A stretch of 64,000 nt of DNA from NCBI GenBank assembly GCA_910577275.1, contig CAJTMW010000023.1, positions 1 to 64,000 on the forward strand, written 5' to 3'. Source of the stretch: an uncultured Lachnospiraceae bacterium (GTDB lineage: Bacteria; Bacillota; Clostridia; Lachnospirales; Lachnospiraceae). A model generated the notes under the pieces. The model was not told the origin of the DNA and did not search any database. It saw only the letters and a list, made by a program, of their open reading frames with translations. Positions 1 to 9,075 of the stretch are shown here, in pieces. The translations under genes were made by a program, and so were the position numbers. Within the stretch, counting starts at the first letter, position 1, and the number at the start of each line of letters is the position of its first letter.

Positions 1-37
1 TGTAAAATATAATTATAATAACAAAAAAGGAATCCCC

Positions 38-706
38 ATGAATTATATAGGATATAAAAATTTAATATTGAACTACATTGAAAAGCAGGAAGCAAATCAG
101 CCGATACTTACTTCTAAAATAACGCAGTATATTGCGAAAAAAACAGGATTGAATGAAGCAGATATAAAAAAAGCTGTAAACGTAAATATGGCCAGACTGG
201 AAAAGGACGGTCATATTATCAGAGCAGAAAAGGGTGTTTACTGTAAAAAGATTAAAACTGCATTTGGATATTATATTCCAGACAAAGAGACGCTGTTCTG
301 TAAGCAGTTGTTATACAGCGAGGACGAGGTGATTGGTTATGAGACTGGATTATCTGTGCTGAACCGCATCGGACTCATATCTCAAATGCCTAAACGGAAA
401 TGTATTGCAACAAATCTGTATACAAAGAGAGTGCCTTCTGATATACAGGTCGAAATAAGGAGACCTTCAATATATATAAACAGGGCAAATTTTCGTTATC
501 TCCAAATTTTAGATGCAATAAGAGATATGCAGAAGGCACCGGTTGACGCCCCGAAACCGGAGGAACTGATAAGAGAAACGGTAAAGAAATTAGAGCTTAA
601 TAAGGATAATCTTATTTTAATGGCAAGAAAACATTATAAGCCTGAGGTGCTTGCCAAAACGGTAGATATCATGCTTGGAGGAATATATGAAGCTGCACAT
701 GGATAA
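38..706 (+). CDS. AbiEi-type antitoxin (DUF6088-like), type IV toxin-antitoxin
   Basis: A 222-residue protein with an N-terminal winged-helix-like region (about residues 1-75, with the segment MARLEKDGHIIRAEKGVY typical of AbiEi/DUF6088 antitoxins) and a C-terminal domain rich in basic residues. AbiEi antitoxins repress their own promoter and counteract the AbiEii nucleotidyltransferase without binding it directly. It overlaps the next gene by 20 bases, the expected antitoxin-toxin order. The start is the ATG after AAAAAGGAAT; a TATAAT-like box lies at about 12-17, so the promoter may be only partly in the window. The pair is more AT-rich than the following genes, which suggests horizontal acquisition. 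The family call is by motif and context, not by alignment. Confidence 0.72.
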   Translation: MNYIGYKNLILNYIEKQEANQPILTSKITQYIAKKTGLNEADIKKAVNVNMARLEKDGHIIRAEKGVYCKKIKTAFGYYIPDKETLFCKQLLYSEDEVIGYETGLSVLNRIGLISQMPKRKCIATNLYTKRVPSDIQVEIRRPSIYINRANFRYLQILDAIRDMQKAPVDAPKPEELIRETVKKLELNKDNLILMARKHYKPEVLAKTVDIMLGGIYEAAHG

Positions 707-1649
707 ATTTTCATTTCTGAATATCATAGGGTTTGTCCATAAGGCAAGCGGTATCAGAGAGGATATTCTTGAAAAAGATTACTATGTTACACTTCTCTTA
801 AAGGAGCTTTCAGAGAAGCAGAAAAATCTTCCGGCATATTTCAAAGGAGGTACAGCTTTATATAAGGCCCAAAAGAGTATCCGCCGCTTTTCAGAGGATA
901 TTGATTTGACTGTATGTATAGATAACTGCAGTGGGAGCCAGGCAAAAAAACGGCTGGAAACAGCTACTAAAAAATATGTTTCATTACCGAGAACCTCCAG
1001 AAGGGAGCTAGAGGAAGACAAAAAAGGAAGCATTACGGCAGTCTACGATTATACGCCGGCTGTAATAGCGGATTTGGATGACCCGCTTCAACGATTTGGC
1101 TATGTGAAGGTGGAGGGAACCTCATTTACTGTCAGCGAGCCTTTTTCCACACTGGAAATTGAACCTGTCATTTATACTTATGCGACTGATGAACAAAGGA
1201 TTATTCTACGCGAGCAGTTTGAAGTAATGCCATTTTTTATTAAAACAATTCGTCTGGAACGAATATTTGCAGACAAGGTGTTTGCGGCAGAGTTTTATTA
1301 TGAACGTGCAATGTATTTTGATGTTGCAAAGCATATCTATGATGTAGGCGTGATGATGGAATTGCAGCAGATACAGAGTATGCTTGGGGACAGGGAAATG
1401 TTCCTCGAAATGTCAGGATACAAGAGGCTGGAAGAAACACGGAGGGCAGGAAGCGACCTGGCAGATAAAAAATATTCCGATTTTAAAATATTTACGGAAA
1501 TTTCTGATAATAAAAGTCTCAGAGACGCGTATCAGAAGATGCAGCGGAACTATATATTTTCAGAAAAAGACCTGATTTCTTTTGAATTCATTATAAACCG
1601 GTGGAAAAATCTGTATAACATTTTAAACGAATTTTCCTCAAATCCTTAA
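687..1649 (+). CDS. AbiEii-type nucleotidyltransferase toxin
   Basis: About 320 residues. The segment KGGTALYKAQKSIRRFSEDI followed by DLT (about residues 53-75) is the nucleotidyltransferase signature of the AbiEii/AbiGii family: a GG(T/S) loop and an S-x-D-I-D-L metal-binding motif. Known relatives (MenT, AbiEii) transfer nucleotides to RNA, for example tRNA acceptor ends, and halt growth or abort phage infection. The ATG at 687 is preferred over the upstream TTG at 675 because GGAGGA lies 5 bases before it. The antitoxin gene's stop is downstream of this start, so the two are translationally coupled. AT-rich like its partner. Confidence 0.8.
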   Translation: MKLHMDKFSFLNIIGFVHKASGIREDILEKDYYVTLLLKELSEKQKNLPAYFKGGTALYKAQKSIRRFSEDIDLTVCIDNCSGSQAKKRLETATKKYVSLPRTSRRELEEDKKGSITAVYDYTPAVIADLDDPLQRFGYVKVEGTSFTVSEPFSTLEIEPVIYTYATDEQRIILREQFEVMPFFIKTIRLERIFADKVFAAEFYYERAMYFDVAKHIYDVGVMMELQQIQSMLGDREMFLEMSGYKRLEETRRAGSDLADKKYSDFKIFTEISDNKSLRDAYQKMQRNYIFSEKDLISFEFIINRWKNLYNILNEFSSNP

Positions 1650-1669
1650 CAGAATCATTCCCCCGGTCG

Positions 1670-1692
1670 ATAAATATATCACAGATATTTAT
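1670..1692. repeat. Short inverted repeat before the EF-hand gene
   Basis: Perfect 8-bp inverted repeat, ATAAATAT at 1670-1677 and ATATTTAT at 1685-1692, about 40 bp before the next start codon. It could be an operator or a weak leader hairpin. AT-rich repeats of this size can arise by chance. Confidence 0.3.
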
Positions 1693-1731
1693 GGCCATAG
1701 TACCTGTTAATAAATGCGGTAAGGAGGAAGA

Positions 1732-2991
1732 ATGCGAATAAATTCCGGTACAATAGGAATGGAATCCGCCAGAAGCTATTCTTCCGTCACAGGAAGAAGG
1801 AGCAGAATAGTTATAACAAGCAGCAGGCAGAGTCTCACGGACGGAACCGGGACTTTGCTCGGGAACTCTTTAAACGGTGGCGCAGGAGGGGAAACCTCCG
1901 GGGCCGGAAAAAAGGAAGAGAAAAAGGGTGATTCTCAGAACGGTTTCTGGGGCACCTATGATGCGATGAATGCCAGAACAGGTATGTTCACTTCGAATAA
2001 GGTGAGAAGTGTGGACGCCTCTAACGTCCGGGAGCAGCTCAATGAAATCCGGCAACAGTGCATCAATTACCTGATTGACCTTTTATTCCCGGAGAGAAGA
2101 AGAAACCGCTTTATGAGTGAAACAGGGAACAGCCAGAGCAGTCAGGGCTTTGAAGAAAGCATGACAAATCAGGGAAGCGAAAATTCCGACAGTTTTGTTT
2201 CGGACAGACTTACGTCGGGAAACGGGATTCCTGTGACATTTGTAAACATGAAAACCTTCACCTTCAGTAATCAGTATTATCATGCGGAAACGGAAACCAC
2301 CGGATTTTCAACACAGGGAACGGTCAAATGTGCAGACGGAAGGGAAATCAACTTTAATCTCAATCTGGAAATGAGCCGGACTTTTGAGGAGTACTACGAA
2401 GAAACAGTAGGAGTAAGGCAGATTTCCATGTGCGACCCTCTGGTAATTAATCTGAATGGAAACATAGCGGATTTATCCGACCAGACTTTCCTGTTTGATT
2501 TGGACGGCGACGGGGAAGAGGATGAAATCAATCGTCTTGCGGCCGGCAGCGGTTTTCTGGCGCTGGATAAAAACGGTGACGGAGTCATTAACGACGGCTC
2601 GGAGCTTTTCGGCACAAAGTCGGGCGACGGCTTTGCGGACCTTGCGGCCTATGACACAGACCATAATGGATTTATCGATGAAAATGATGAAATCTGGCAG
2701 CATCTGAAAATCTGGGTTATGGACGAAAACGGCGAGCAGCAGCTTTATTCCCTTGCAGAAAAAGGAGTCGGCGCCATCTGTCTTCAAAATGCCGACACCA
2801 ATTTTGCAATCAGGGACGAAAACAACGAGACAAAGGGAATGATTCGCAAAACCGGCGTTTTCCTTTATGAAAACGGCAATGTGGGAAGCGTTCAGCATGT
2901 GGATTTGGCTCTGCATGAACAAAAGAAGCAGGAAGAAGTAAGAAGGAACCAGAGTAAGTATGAAAAGTGGCTGTACGACATGGCAATGTAA
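1732..2991 (+). CDS. EF-hand-like calcium-binding protein, function unknown
   Basis: 419 residues, no signal peptide or membrane segment visible. Residues about 1-150 are rich in Ser, Gly, Thr and Asn and probably disordered. The C-terminal half carries three Asp-rich loops: DLDGDGEED (about 256), DKNGDGVINDGSELFG (about 279) and DTDHNGFIDENDE (about 306). These resemble the EF-hand/dockerin-like calcium loops seen in surface and RTX-associated proteins. The start follows AAGGAGG with good spacing. The gene stands alone between the AbiE pair and the spoIID-like gene. No function is recognised; calcium binding is inferred from the loops. Confidence 0.6.
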   Translation: MRINSGTIGMESARSYSSVTGRRSRIVITSSRQSLTDGTGTLLGNSLNGGAGGETSGAGKKEEKKGDSQNGFWGTYDAMNARTGMFTSNKVRSVDASNVREQLNEIRQQCINYLIDLLFPERRRNRFMSETGNSQSSQGFEESMTNQGSENSDSFVSDRLTSGNGIPVTFVNMKTFTFSNQYYHAETETTGFSTQGTVKCADGREINFNLNLEMSRTFEEYYEETVGVRQISMCDPLVINLNGNIADLSDQTFLFDLDGDGEEDEINRLAAGSGFLALDKNGDGVINDGSELFGTKSGDGFADLAAYDTDHNGFIDENDEIWQHLKIWVMDENGEQQLYSLAEKGVGAICLQNADTNFAIRDENNETKGMIRKTGVFLYENGNVGSVQHVDLALHEQKKQEEVRRNQSKYEKWLYDMAM

Positions 2992-3116
2992 GGCGGCAGA
3001 CTGGCGGAAAAAGCAGTATGCAAAGCAGATGTCAATGTTCAGGTCCAGGCTCTGGCAGCATTTAAAAATGGTATAAAAAGCGGGCAGTCCGGCATAGAAT
3101 AGTCCGGAGGTGTCCT

Positions 3117-4124
3117 ATGAATAAACTTAGAGTCTTTCAAACTGTCAAAAAGAAAAGAATCGTACCAGGGTTTTTCCCGAAAAATCTTGGTACGATTCTT
3201 TTGCTTTTGCTGCTCATCCCCTATCTGCTTACCTTTTTGTCGGGAAACGTACAGGAGGGTAAGGATGAAAATGGAATGATTGAGGAGGGGCTTTCGGAAG
3301 GGCGTATTTATGTAAACAACACCACAACCTACGGAAACGAGAGCATACCGCTGGAATCCTATGTGGCGGATAAACTGGCAAGGAGTATCAGCGCGGAATA
3401 CGAGCCGGAGGCGCTTAAGGCGCAGGCTATTCTTATACGCTCCATGTTGTTGTGCTCTCTTTATGAATCCGGCGGAAGTATGAGCAGAGGCAGGGAAATC
3501 GAGGTGGAGGATAAGGATTATGGAAGCATTCCTGTCTCGGAAAAAATGTATACCGCCGTGGCGGAGACTGCCGGTATCTGCCTTACCTGTGACGGGCATC
3601 CTGTGAGCGGAGCATATTTTGCAGTCAGTAACGGAGCCACAAGGAACGCGCAGGAGCTTTTGGACGAAGAATATCCTTATTTAAAGAGCGTTCTGTGTAA
3701 CAGGGATTTTTTGTCCGGGGATTTTACCAGCAGCGTCAGCTACCGAAGGGCGGAATTTGATAAGATCTGGGAGGAGACAATGTCCTTTTCCATAACCGAG
3801 GAGGAAATTCTGAAAAAAAGAGGGGTTACGGCGGAGACGGAAGCGGGTATTACGCTGTACAGGGACAGCGTGGGATATGTTCTTTATCTTTTCCGGGAGG
3901 GAAAATATGTATCGGGGGAACAGTTTCGGGATAAGTTTCGGCTTTCTTCCTCCAGTTTTCATTTGAATGAGGAGGATAAATATATAGATATCACGGTGAA
4001 AGGCGTGGGGCACGGCCTTGGAATGAGTCAGTTCGGCGCCAATGAAATGGCAAAGGAGGGGGAAGGATATATAGAAATCCTGAATTATTTTTTTGATAAT
4101 GTAATAATTACAAAATTTGAATAA
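3117..4124 (+). CDS. spoIID: SpoIID/LytB-domain protein (stage II sporulation protein D-like)
   Basis: 335 residues: cytoplasmic basic N-terminus, one membrane segment (about 24-42), then an outside SpoIID/LytB domain. Family hallmarks are YVADKLARSISAEYEPEAL followed by KAQA (about 81-103) and GHGLGMSQFGANEMAKEG near the C-terminus. SpoIID is a lytic transglycosylase that acts with SpoIIP and SpoIIM in engulfment. The glutamate of the usual EMPA motif, the proposed catalytic acid, appears as Ser here (ARSISAEYEPEA), so activity is uncertain. It is followed after 63 bp by a SpoIIQ-like gene, the order found in many clostridia. It could also be a SpoIID paralogue. Confidence 0.8.
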   Translation: MNKLRVFQTVKKKRIVPGFFPKNLGTILLLLLLIPYLLTFLSGNVQEGKDENGMIEEGLSEGRIYVNNTTTYGNESIPLESYVADKLARSISAEYEPEALKAQAILIRSMLLCSLYESGGSMSRGREIEVEDKDYGSIPVSEKMYTAVAETAGICLTCDGHPVSGAYFAVSNGATRNAQELLDEEYPYLKSVLCNRDFLSGDFTSSVSYRRAEFDKIWEETMSFSITEEEILKKRGVTAETEAGITLYRDSVGYVLYLFREGKYVSGEQFRDKFRLSSSSFHLNEEDKYIDITVKGVGHGLGMSQFGANEMAKEGEGYIEILNYFFDNVIITKFE

Positions 4125-4187
4125 AGAAGGAAAAAGGGGAAAAACTAACCATAAGAACAATTAAAAGGAAACTTCAGGAGGAGAAAG

Positions 4188-5105
4188 ATGAGAAGAAATA
4201 GAAGAAAAGGCCTTGCAAAAGAAAGGTTTCTTATGGTTGCTTCAGCAGTACTTGTTTTAGGTTCTCTTACCGCTACCGGACTGTGGCTTGGGAGAGACGG
4301 AAAAAATAAAGATGAAGAATATGTAGTGGATTTAAGCGAAATTGAAAACGGCAGCACGGGCAGAGCCGGAGAAAACGAAGGGACGCTTGCGGAAAGCATA
4401 CGTCAGGAGATATCCACCAACGATTTGGACTACGACCCGTATTTTCAGGAGACCAATTCTCAGAAGGTGGAAAACCCGGATGAATCTGACAGCGCAAGCA
4501 TGTCGGACGGCGCAAAGAGCGAAGGCGGCGACGTGAAAGCCGATGAAAAGGACGGCGCGGGACAAGGCGCTGCCGTGGAGAAGGAAAGCGCCGAAGCCGA
4601 AAGCGGCGAAAATGAAACGGGAGAGCAGCCGGAGGAAGAAGCAGGCGAGGGTACGCCCGCTCTTTCAACCGCCATGCAGCCCGCGCTTACCTTCAGTGAT
4701 TCAGACACGTTAATCTGGCCTGTTGTGGGAAATATTCTGGTAAATTACAGCATGGACAAGACTGTGTATTTCCCCACGCTTCAACAGTATAAGTATAATC
4801 CGGCAATTATTATCCAGGCAAATCAGGGCGATTTGATTACTGCCGCTTCCGCGGGAAAAGTGATTTCCGTATTTTCCGACCCGCAGATTGGAAACGGTGT
4901 TACCATGGAATTAGGCGGCGGCTATGAGGTTACCTACGGGCAGCTCACCAATATCCTTGTGTCAGAGGGAAGCTATGTGGCGACAGGCGATGTGATTGCG
5001 GAGGTTGCCGCTCCCACGAAGTATTTCAGCGTGGAGGGAACCAATGTCTACTTTAAGCTGACCAAGGACGGAGAGCCGGTTAACCCTATGACCAAGCTGA
5101 GCTGA
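4188..5105 (+). CDS. spoIIQ: SpoIIQ-like protein with a degenerate M23 (LytM) domain
   Basis: 305 residues: one N-terminal membrane segment (about 17-34), a long acidic linker rich in Glu, Gly, Ser and Ala (about 60-170), and a C-terminal LytM fold (about 190-305, from LIWPVVG to VNPMTKLS). SpoIIQ sits in the forespore membrane and forms the channel with SpoIIIAH. The usual zinc ligands are absent: the first HxxxD position reads NPAIII, the HxH position reads YGQL, and the LHF position reads VYFK. It is therefore probably a structural rather than peptidase protein. Good AGGAGG site. It pairs with the spoIID-like gene upstream; no spoIIID follows, unlike the order in some clostridia. Confidence 0.72.
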   Translation: MRRNRRKGLAKERFLMVASAVLVLGSLTATGLWLGRDGKNKDEEYVVDLSEIENGSTGRAGENEGTLAESIRQEISTNDLDYDPYFQETNSQKVENPDESDSASMSDGAKSEGGDVKADEKDGAGQGAAVEKESAEAESGENETGEQPEEEAGEGTPALSTAMQPALTFSDSDTLIWPVVGNILVNYSMDKTVYFPTLQQYKYNPAIIIQANQGDLITAASAGKVISVFSDPQIGNGVTMELGGGYEVTYGQLTNILVSEGSYVATGDVIAEVAAPTKYFSVEGTNVYFKLTKDGEPVNPMTKLS

Positions 5106-5171
5106 GATATTTTACAGATTTAGTCAATTGTTTCTGCTGCCCCGGGCGGCGGAACAGGAAGGTTTATAGTT

Positions 5172-6368
5172 ATGTTATATATTGTTGGCGGTAAAATACT
5201 GACCATGGCGGGATTTGTCTGGGAAAAGGGATATCTTTGCATTGAAAACGGGAAAATAAAGGAACTGGGGCCTATGACAGATGGAGCCCCTTTTCCTTTG
5301 CCGGAGGAGGCGGAAGTAATCAACGCTCTCGGCTGTCTGGTGATGCCGGGGCTTATCGAGGCTCACTGTCATATGGGAATCACCGAGGAAAAAAAGGGAA
5401 TGGAAGGGGACGACTGTAATGAGACGGTAAATCCAATCACCCCTTATCTTCGCTCCATAGATGCAATCAATCCAATGGACGCGGCCTTTGACGACGCTCT
5501 TAAGGCGGGAATCACCTCCGCCATGATAGGGCCGGGAAGCGCCAATGTGGTGGGCGGAACCTTTTCCTTTGTAAAGACGCATGGAAGAAGTATTGACGAG
5601 CTTATTGTACTTGCCCCGGCGGCTATGAAGGTCGCTTTCGGGGAAAATCCAAAGGTGAATTATTCCGGGCAGGGAACGTCCCCGGCCACTAGAATGGCAA
5701 TTGCGGCAATGCTCCGGGAGGAGCTGTTTAAGGCAAGGCAGTATTTCCTGAAAAAGCGCGCGGGAATGAATCCCGAGGATGAAGATTTCAGATATGAATG
5801 CTGGATTCCCGTGTTTGAGAGGAAAATTCCATTAAAAGCCCATGTGCACCGGGCGGACGACATTCAGACCGCAATCCGCATTGCAAAGGAGTTTGACCTT
5901 GATATGACTCTCGACCATTGCAGCGAGGGCCATCTGATTGCGGAGGTCATAAAAAGAGCAGGATTTCCGGCAATTGTGGGACCGGATTTGGCAAGCCGGA
6001 ATAAGATAGAGGTTCAGAATATGGCGTTTAAAACCATCGGAATCTTAAACAAGGCCGGCGTAAAGACGGCAATCACCACAGACCATCCGGTATCCCTTAT
6101 CCAGTCGCTCCCTGTGTGCGCCGGGCTGGCGGTGAAATCAGGGCTTGACGAGATGGAGGCCTTAAAGGCCATCACCATTTATCCGGCGCAAATATGCCGG
6201 ACAGACCACAGGGTGGGCTCTCTGGAGATTGGAAAAGATGCGGATGTCGTTATTTTTGACGGTTCCCCCTTAAAAGTCGAGACAAAAGCGCTGTGCACCA
6301 TAATAGAAGGTAAAATTGTCTATGCGGACGACACTTTCTCTTTACCTCATCATGAGAAAACTGTATAA
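5172..6368 (+). CDS. Metal-dependent amidohydrolase, imidazolonepropionase/dipeptidase-like
   Basis: 398 residues of the amidohydrolase superfamily (COG1228-like). Metal-binding features in order: PGLIEAHCHMG (HxH, about residues 58-68), KAHVHRADD (about 219), a DHCSEGH segment (about 248) and TTDHPV (about 298), where Asp is the catalytic base. A composite beta-sandwich is formed by the N-terminal YIVGGKILTM and the C-terminal IGKDADVVIFDG. The substrate cannot be told from sequence; relatives hydrolyse imidazolonepropionate, dipeptides or cyclic amides. No hut genes are adjacent, so a histidine-pathway role is not supported. AGGAAGG precedes the ATG, and a strong terminator follows. Confidence 0.78.
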   Translation: MLYIVGGKILTMAGFVWEKGYLCIENGKIKELGPMTDGAPFPLPEEAEVINALGCLVMPGLIEAHCHMGITEEKKGMEGDDCNETVNPITPYLRSIDAINPMDAAFDDALKAGITSAMIGPGSANVVGGTFSFVKTHGRSIDELIVLAPAAMKVAFGENPKVNYSGQGTSPATRMAIAAMLREELFKARQYFLKKRAGMNPEDEDFRYECWIPVFERKIPLKAHVHRADDIQTAIRIAKEFDLDMTLDHCSEGHLIAEVIKRAGFPAIVGPDLASRNKIEVQNMAFKTIGILNKAGVKTAITTDHPVSLIQSLPVCAGLAVKSGLDEMEALKAITIYPAQICRTDHRVGSLEIGKDADVVIFDGSPLKVETKALCTIIEGKIVYADDTFSLPHHEKTV

Positions 6369-6381
6369 TAGAAAAAAGTAG

Positions 6382-6414
6382 AAATGCTCGGCGCAGTTCA
6401 GTCGAGCATTTTTT
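6382..6414 (+). terminator. Intrinsic terminator after the amidohydrolase
   Basis: An 8-bp stem AATGCTCG/CGAGCATT with a 12-base loop, followed by a T tract. It separates the amidohydrolase from ddl. Confidence 0.85.
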
Positions 6415-6563
6415 GCAAGACGAGAGGCAGTAAATTCTCTTTTGCCGGATAAAACGGGGATGTAAAATAATTGAGAAATCAAAGCGGCAGCCGGGAAAAT
6501 TTGCGGACAGGAAAGCCGGAATTTCCGGGGTGCTGCAGACAGATGCGGGAAACGAGGAAAAGT

Positions 6564-7619
6564 ATGAAAGTTGTAGTGTTAGCGGGCGGAATCAGTACGG
6601 AAAGAGACGTATCCTTAAGCTCCGGCGCCATGATTTACCGGGCGTTAAAGGAAAAGGGACATGACGCAATTCTTCTGGATGTATATCTGGGGTACGAGGA
6701 GGAGTGGAAGAACGATTCGGATTTGTCCGGTGTGTTTGGACTTGACAGGGACTGGGCAAAGGATATGGGGCTGGTTGCGGAGGAAAATCCTGATATTGAG
6801 CAGATTAAGGCCATGCGCCCCGACGGGGAGAAAAATTTCTTCGGCCCTAATGTAATAAGGCTTTGTCAGGCGGCGGATGTGGTGTTTCTTGCGCTGCACG
6901 GGGAGAGCGGAGAAAACGGCAAGGTGCAGGCATGCTTTGACCTTATGGGAATCAGGTACACGGGAACGGACTATGTGAGCTCCGCTCTTGCCATGGATAA
7001 GGGACTCTCCAAGGAACTGTTTTTTTATCACGGGATTCCCACGCCTGCCAGCGTATGCGTTAAGAAGGAAGATTACGCAGGGCGCAGAGAAGCCGGAGAA
7101 GAAATTTCTTTTCCCTGTATTGTAAAGGCATGCTGCGGCGGTTCCAGCGTCGGGGTCAGTATTGCAAGGACAGAGGAGGATTATGAGAAAGCCCTTGAGG
7201 AGGCATTTAAGTACGATAAAGAGGCGCTTGTGGAGCAGTATATTGAAGGCCGGGAATTTTCGGTGGGCGTTATGGCCGGGAAGGCGCTGCCGGTAATCGA
7301 GATTGCGCCGATAAACGGATTTTATGATTATAAAAACAAGTATCAGCCCGGCGCCACGGTGGAAACCTGTCCGGCGCAGATTTCCCCAAAGAAAACGGAA
7401 GAAATTCAAAGATATGCGGAGCAGGTGTTTCGCGTGCTGCGGTTAAAGAACTATGCAAGAATGGACTTTATGATGAATGAGGCGGGGGAGGTATTTTGTC
7501 TGGAGGCAAATACCCTTCCGGGGATGACGCCTACCTCTCTGTTGCCCCAGGAGGCCGCCGCTGTGGGAATCGGGTTCGGGGAGCTTTGCGAGGAGATTAT
7601 GAGGAATGCATTGAATTGA
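6564..7619 (+). CDS. ddl: D-alanine--D-alanine ligase
   Basis: 351 residues from the ATG at 6564. This start is chosen because GAGG lies 6 bases upstream and the product begins with the family's MKVVVLAGGISTERDVSLSS. It ligates two D-Ala with ATP to make the dipeptide of the peptidoglycan stem. ATP-grasp features: the glycine-rich loop CCGGSSVGVS (about 192), EQYIEGREFSVGV (about 223), and the metal and D-Ala-binding end EANTLPGMTPTSLLPQ (about 313). It ends 14 bp before murF, the next enzyme in the pathway, so the two form one operon. Confidence 0.95.
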   Translation: MKVVVLAGGISTERDVSLSSGAMIYRALKEKGHDAILLDVYLGYEEEWKNDSDLSGVFGLDRDWAKDMGLVAEENPDIEQIKAMRPDGEKNFFGPNVIRLCQAADVVFLALHGESGENGKVQACFDLMGIRYTGTDYVSSALAMDKGLSKELFFYHGIPTPASVCVKKEDYAGRREAGEEISFPCIVKACCGGSSVGVSIARTEEDYEKALEEAFKYDKEALVEQYIEGREFSVGVMAGKALPVIEIAPINGFYDYKNKYQPGATVETCPAQISPKKTEEIQRYAEQVFRVLRLKNYARMDFMMNEAGEVFCLEANTLPGMTPTSLLPQEAAAVGIGFGELCEEIMRNALN

Positions 7620-7633
7620 AAGCAGGGAATTTT

Positions 7634-9055
7634 ATGAAAAATATGACTTTGATGAATATTTCGAAGGCTTGCAGCGGGACTTTATATACAATGGGGAGTT
7701 CCGGTTCTGAAAGTGATGCTCTGCAAAGGGAAGCGGAGGCTTCCTGCGTGGTGATTGATTCGCGGAAGGTGGAGAGAGGCGGGGTTTTTATTGCCACGAG
7801 GGGAGAAAAGGTTGACGGGCATTCCTTTATATCCGATGTGGCAGAGAAAGGGGCTCTCGGGGTCGTCTGTGAGGAGCTGCCGGAAAATTGTGAGGTTCCC
7901 TGTATTCTTGTAAAGGATTCCTTCCAGGCTTTGAAGGAGATTGCGGAGTTTTACAGGAAGCAGCTTGCCGTCAGGGTTGTGGGGATTACGGGAAGCGTGG
8001 GGAAAACCAGTACCAAGGAATTTATTGCGGCTGTGCTTTCCGTAAAGTATAAGGTTCTCAAAACCATGGGGAATTTTAATAATGAAATCGGGCTTCCCCT
8101 TACGGTGCTTTCCATAAGGGAGGAGCATGAGGTTGCCGTCCTTGAAATGGGCATCAGCGATTTCGGGGAGATGCACCGTTTGAGTAAGATAGCAAGGCCG
8201 GATATCTGTGTGATGACGAATATCGGCAGGTGCCATCTGGAAAATCTGGGAAGCCGGGAGGGAATATTTAAGGCGAAATCGGAAATTTTTGATTTTATGA
8301 ACCCTGAGGGCTATGTTTTTGTGAACGGCGACGACAATCTTCTTGCAAATATTAAGCAGAAGGGTAGTCACAAGGTAGTGCATTTCGGACTGAATCCATC
8401 GAATGAAATCTATGCCAGCAGCGTGACGGGGCGGGGATTGTTTGGCTCTCATGCCGTAATTCATATAAAGCTGGAGAATCAGCCGATGGAAATCTTTCCG
8501 GCGGAAATTCCGCTTCCGGGCGGTCATATGGTTTTAAACGCGCTGGCGGCAGCAGGCGTGGGTATGCAGCTTGCTCTCACGGCGGAGGAAGTAAAAAAAG
8601 GGATTGCGCAGGTGGAGGAAGTCGGCGGGCGGGGTAATGTAGTGACGCTGACCGACTACACTTTGATAGACGGATGTTATAACGCCAACCCGGAATCCAT
8701 GCGGGCGGCTGTCGGGCTCCTTCTTCTGGCACAGGGAAGAAAGGTGGCGGTGCTGGGAGATATGTTTGAGCTGGGCGAGAAAGAAGAAGAACTCCACGCC
8801 GAAGTCGGAGCTTATGTGCAGGAGAAGGAAATCGATGTTTTGATTTGCGTGGGCAGGCTTTCAAAAAATATGTACGAGGGAGCGGTAAGCAGCAGAAAAG
8901 CAAAAGGGGCGGAGGTTTATTATTTTGAGGGCAGAGATGAAATGCTTTCAGAGCTTCCCGGTCTGCTGAAAAAAGGCGATACCATACTGGTAAAGGCTTC
9001 CCATGGAATGCACTTTGAAAAAGTAGTGGAATTTTTGCAGAAAGAAAGCAGGTAA
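7634..9055 (+). CDS. murF: UDP-MurNAc-tripeptide--D-Ala-D-Ala ligase
   Basis: 473 residues from the ATG at 7634. MurF adds the D-Ala-D-Ala made by Ddl to UDP-MurNAc-tripeptide. Mur-ligase layout: an N-terminal UDP-binding domain with VVIDSRKVERGGVF, the P-loop GITGSVGKTSTKEF (about 116-129), the central EMGISDFGEM and TNIGRCHLENLGS, and the C-terminal domain with DCYNANPESM-type sequence (DGCYNANPESM) and VLGDMFELG. The open frame runs further upstream into ddl, but that would give an unlikely extension. The last codon and stop form part of a terminator hairpin shared with plsC. Confidence 0.95.
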   Translation: MKNMTLMNISKACSGTLYTMGSSGSESDALQREAEASCVVIDSRKVERGGVFIATRGEKVDGHSFISDVAEKGALGVVCEELPENCEVPCILVKDSFQALKEIAEFYRKQLAVRVVGITGSVGKTSTKEFIAAVLSVKYKVLKTMGNFNNEIGLPLTVLSIREEHEVAVLEMGISDFGEMHRLSKIARPDICVMTNIGRCHLENLGSREGIFKAKSEIFDFMNPEGYVFVNGDDNLLANIKQKGSHKVVHFGLNPSNEIYASSVTGRGLFGSHAVIHIKLENQPMEIFPAEIPLPGGHMVLNALAAAGVGMQLALTAEEVKKGIAQVEEVGGRGNVVTLTDYTLIDGCYNANPESMRAAVGLLLLAQGRKVAVLGDMFELGEKEEELHAEVGAYVQEKEIDVLICVGRLSKNMYEGAVSSRKAKGAEVYYFEGRDEMLSELPGLLKKGDTILVKASHGMHFEKVVEFLQKESR

Positions 9056-9075
9056 CTAAAAACCTGCTTCTTCTT
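9044..9075. terminator. Bidirectional terminator spanning both stop codons (murF/plsC)
   Basis: AGCAGGT (9047-9053) pairs with ACCTGCT (9062-9068), extended by GAA/TTC, with a T-rich tract on the plus side and A-rich sequence before the stem. The murF stop (9053-9055) and the plsC stop (9056-9058, minus) abut inside the hairpin. Confidence 0.7.

Noticed and set aside
7682..8527. 281-codon frame opposite murF
   Set aside because: Antisense to murF with basic, low-complexity product; no ribosome binding site.
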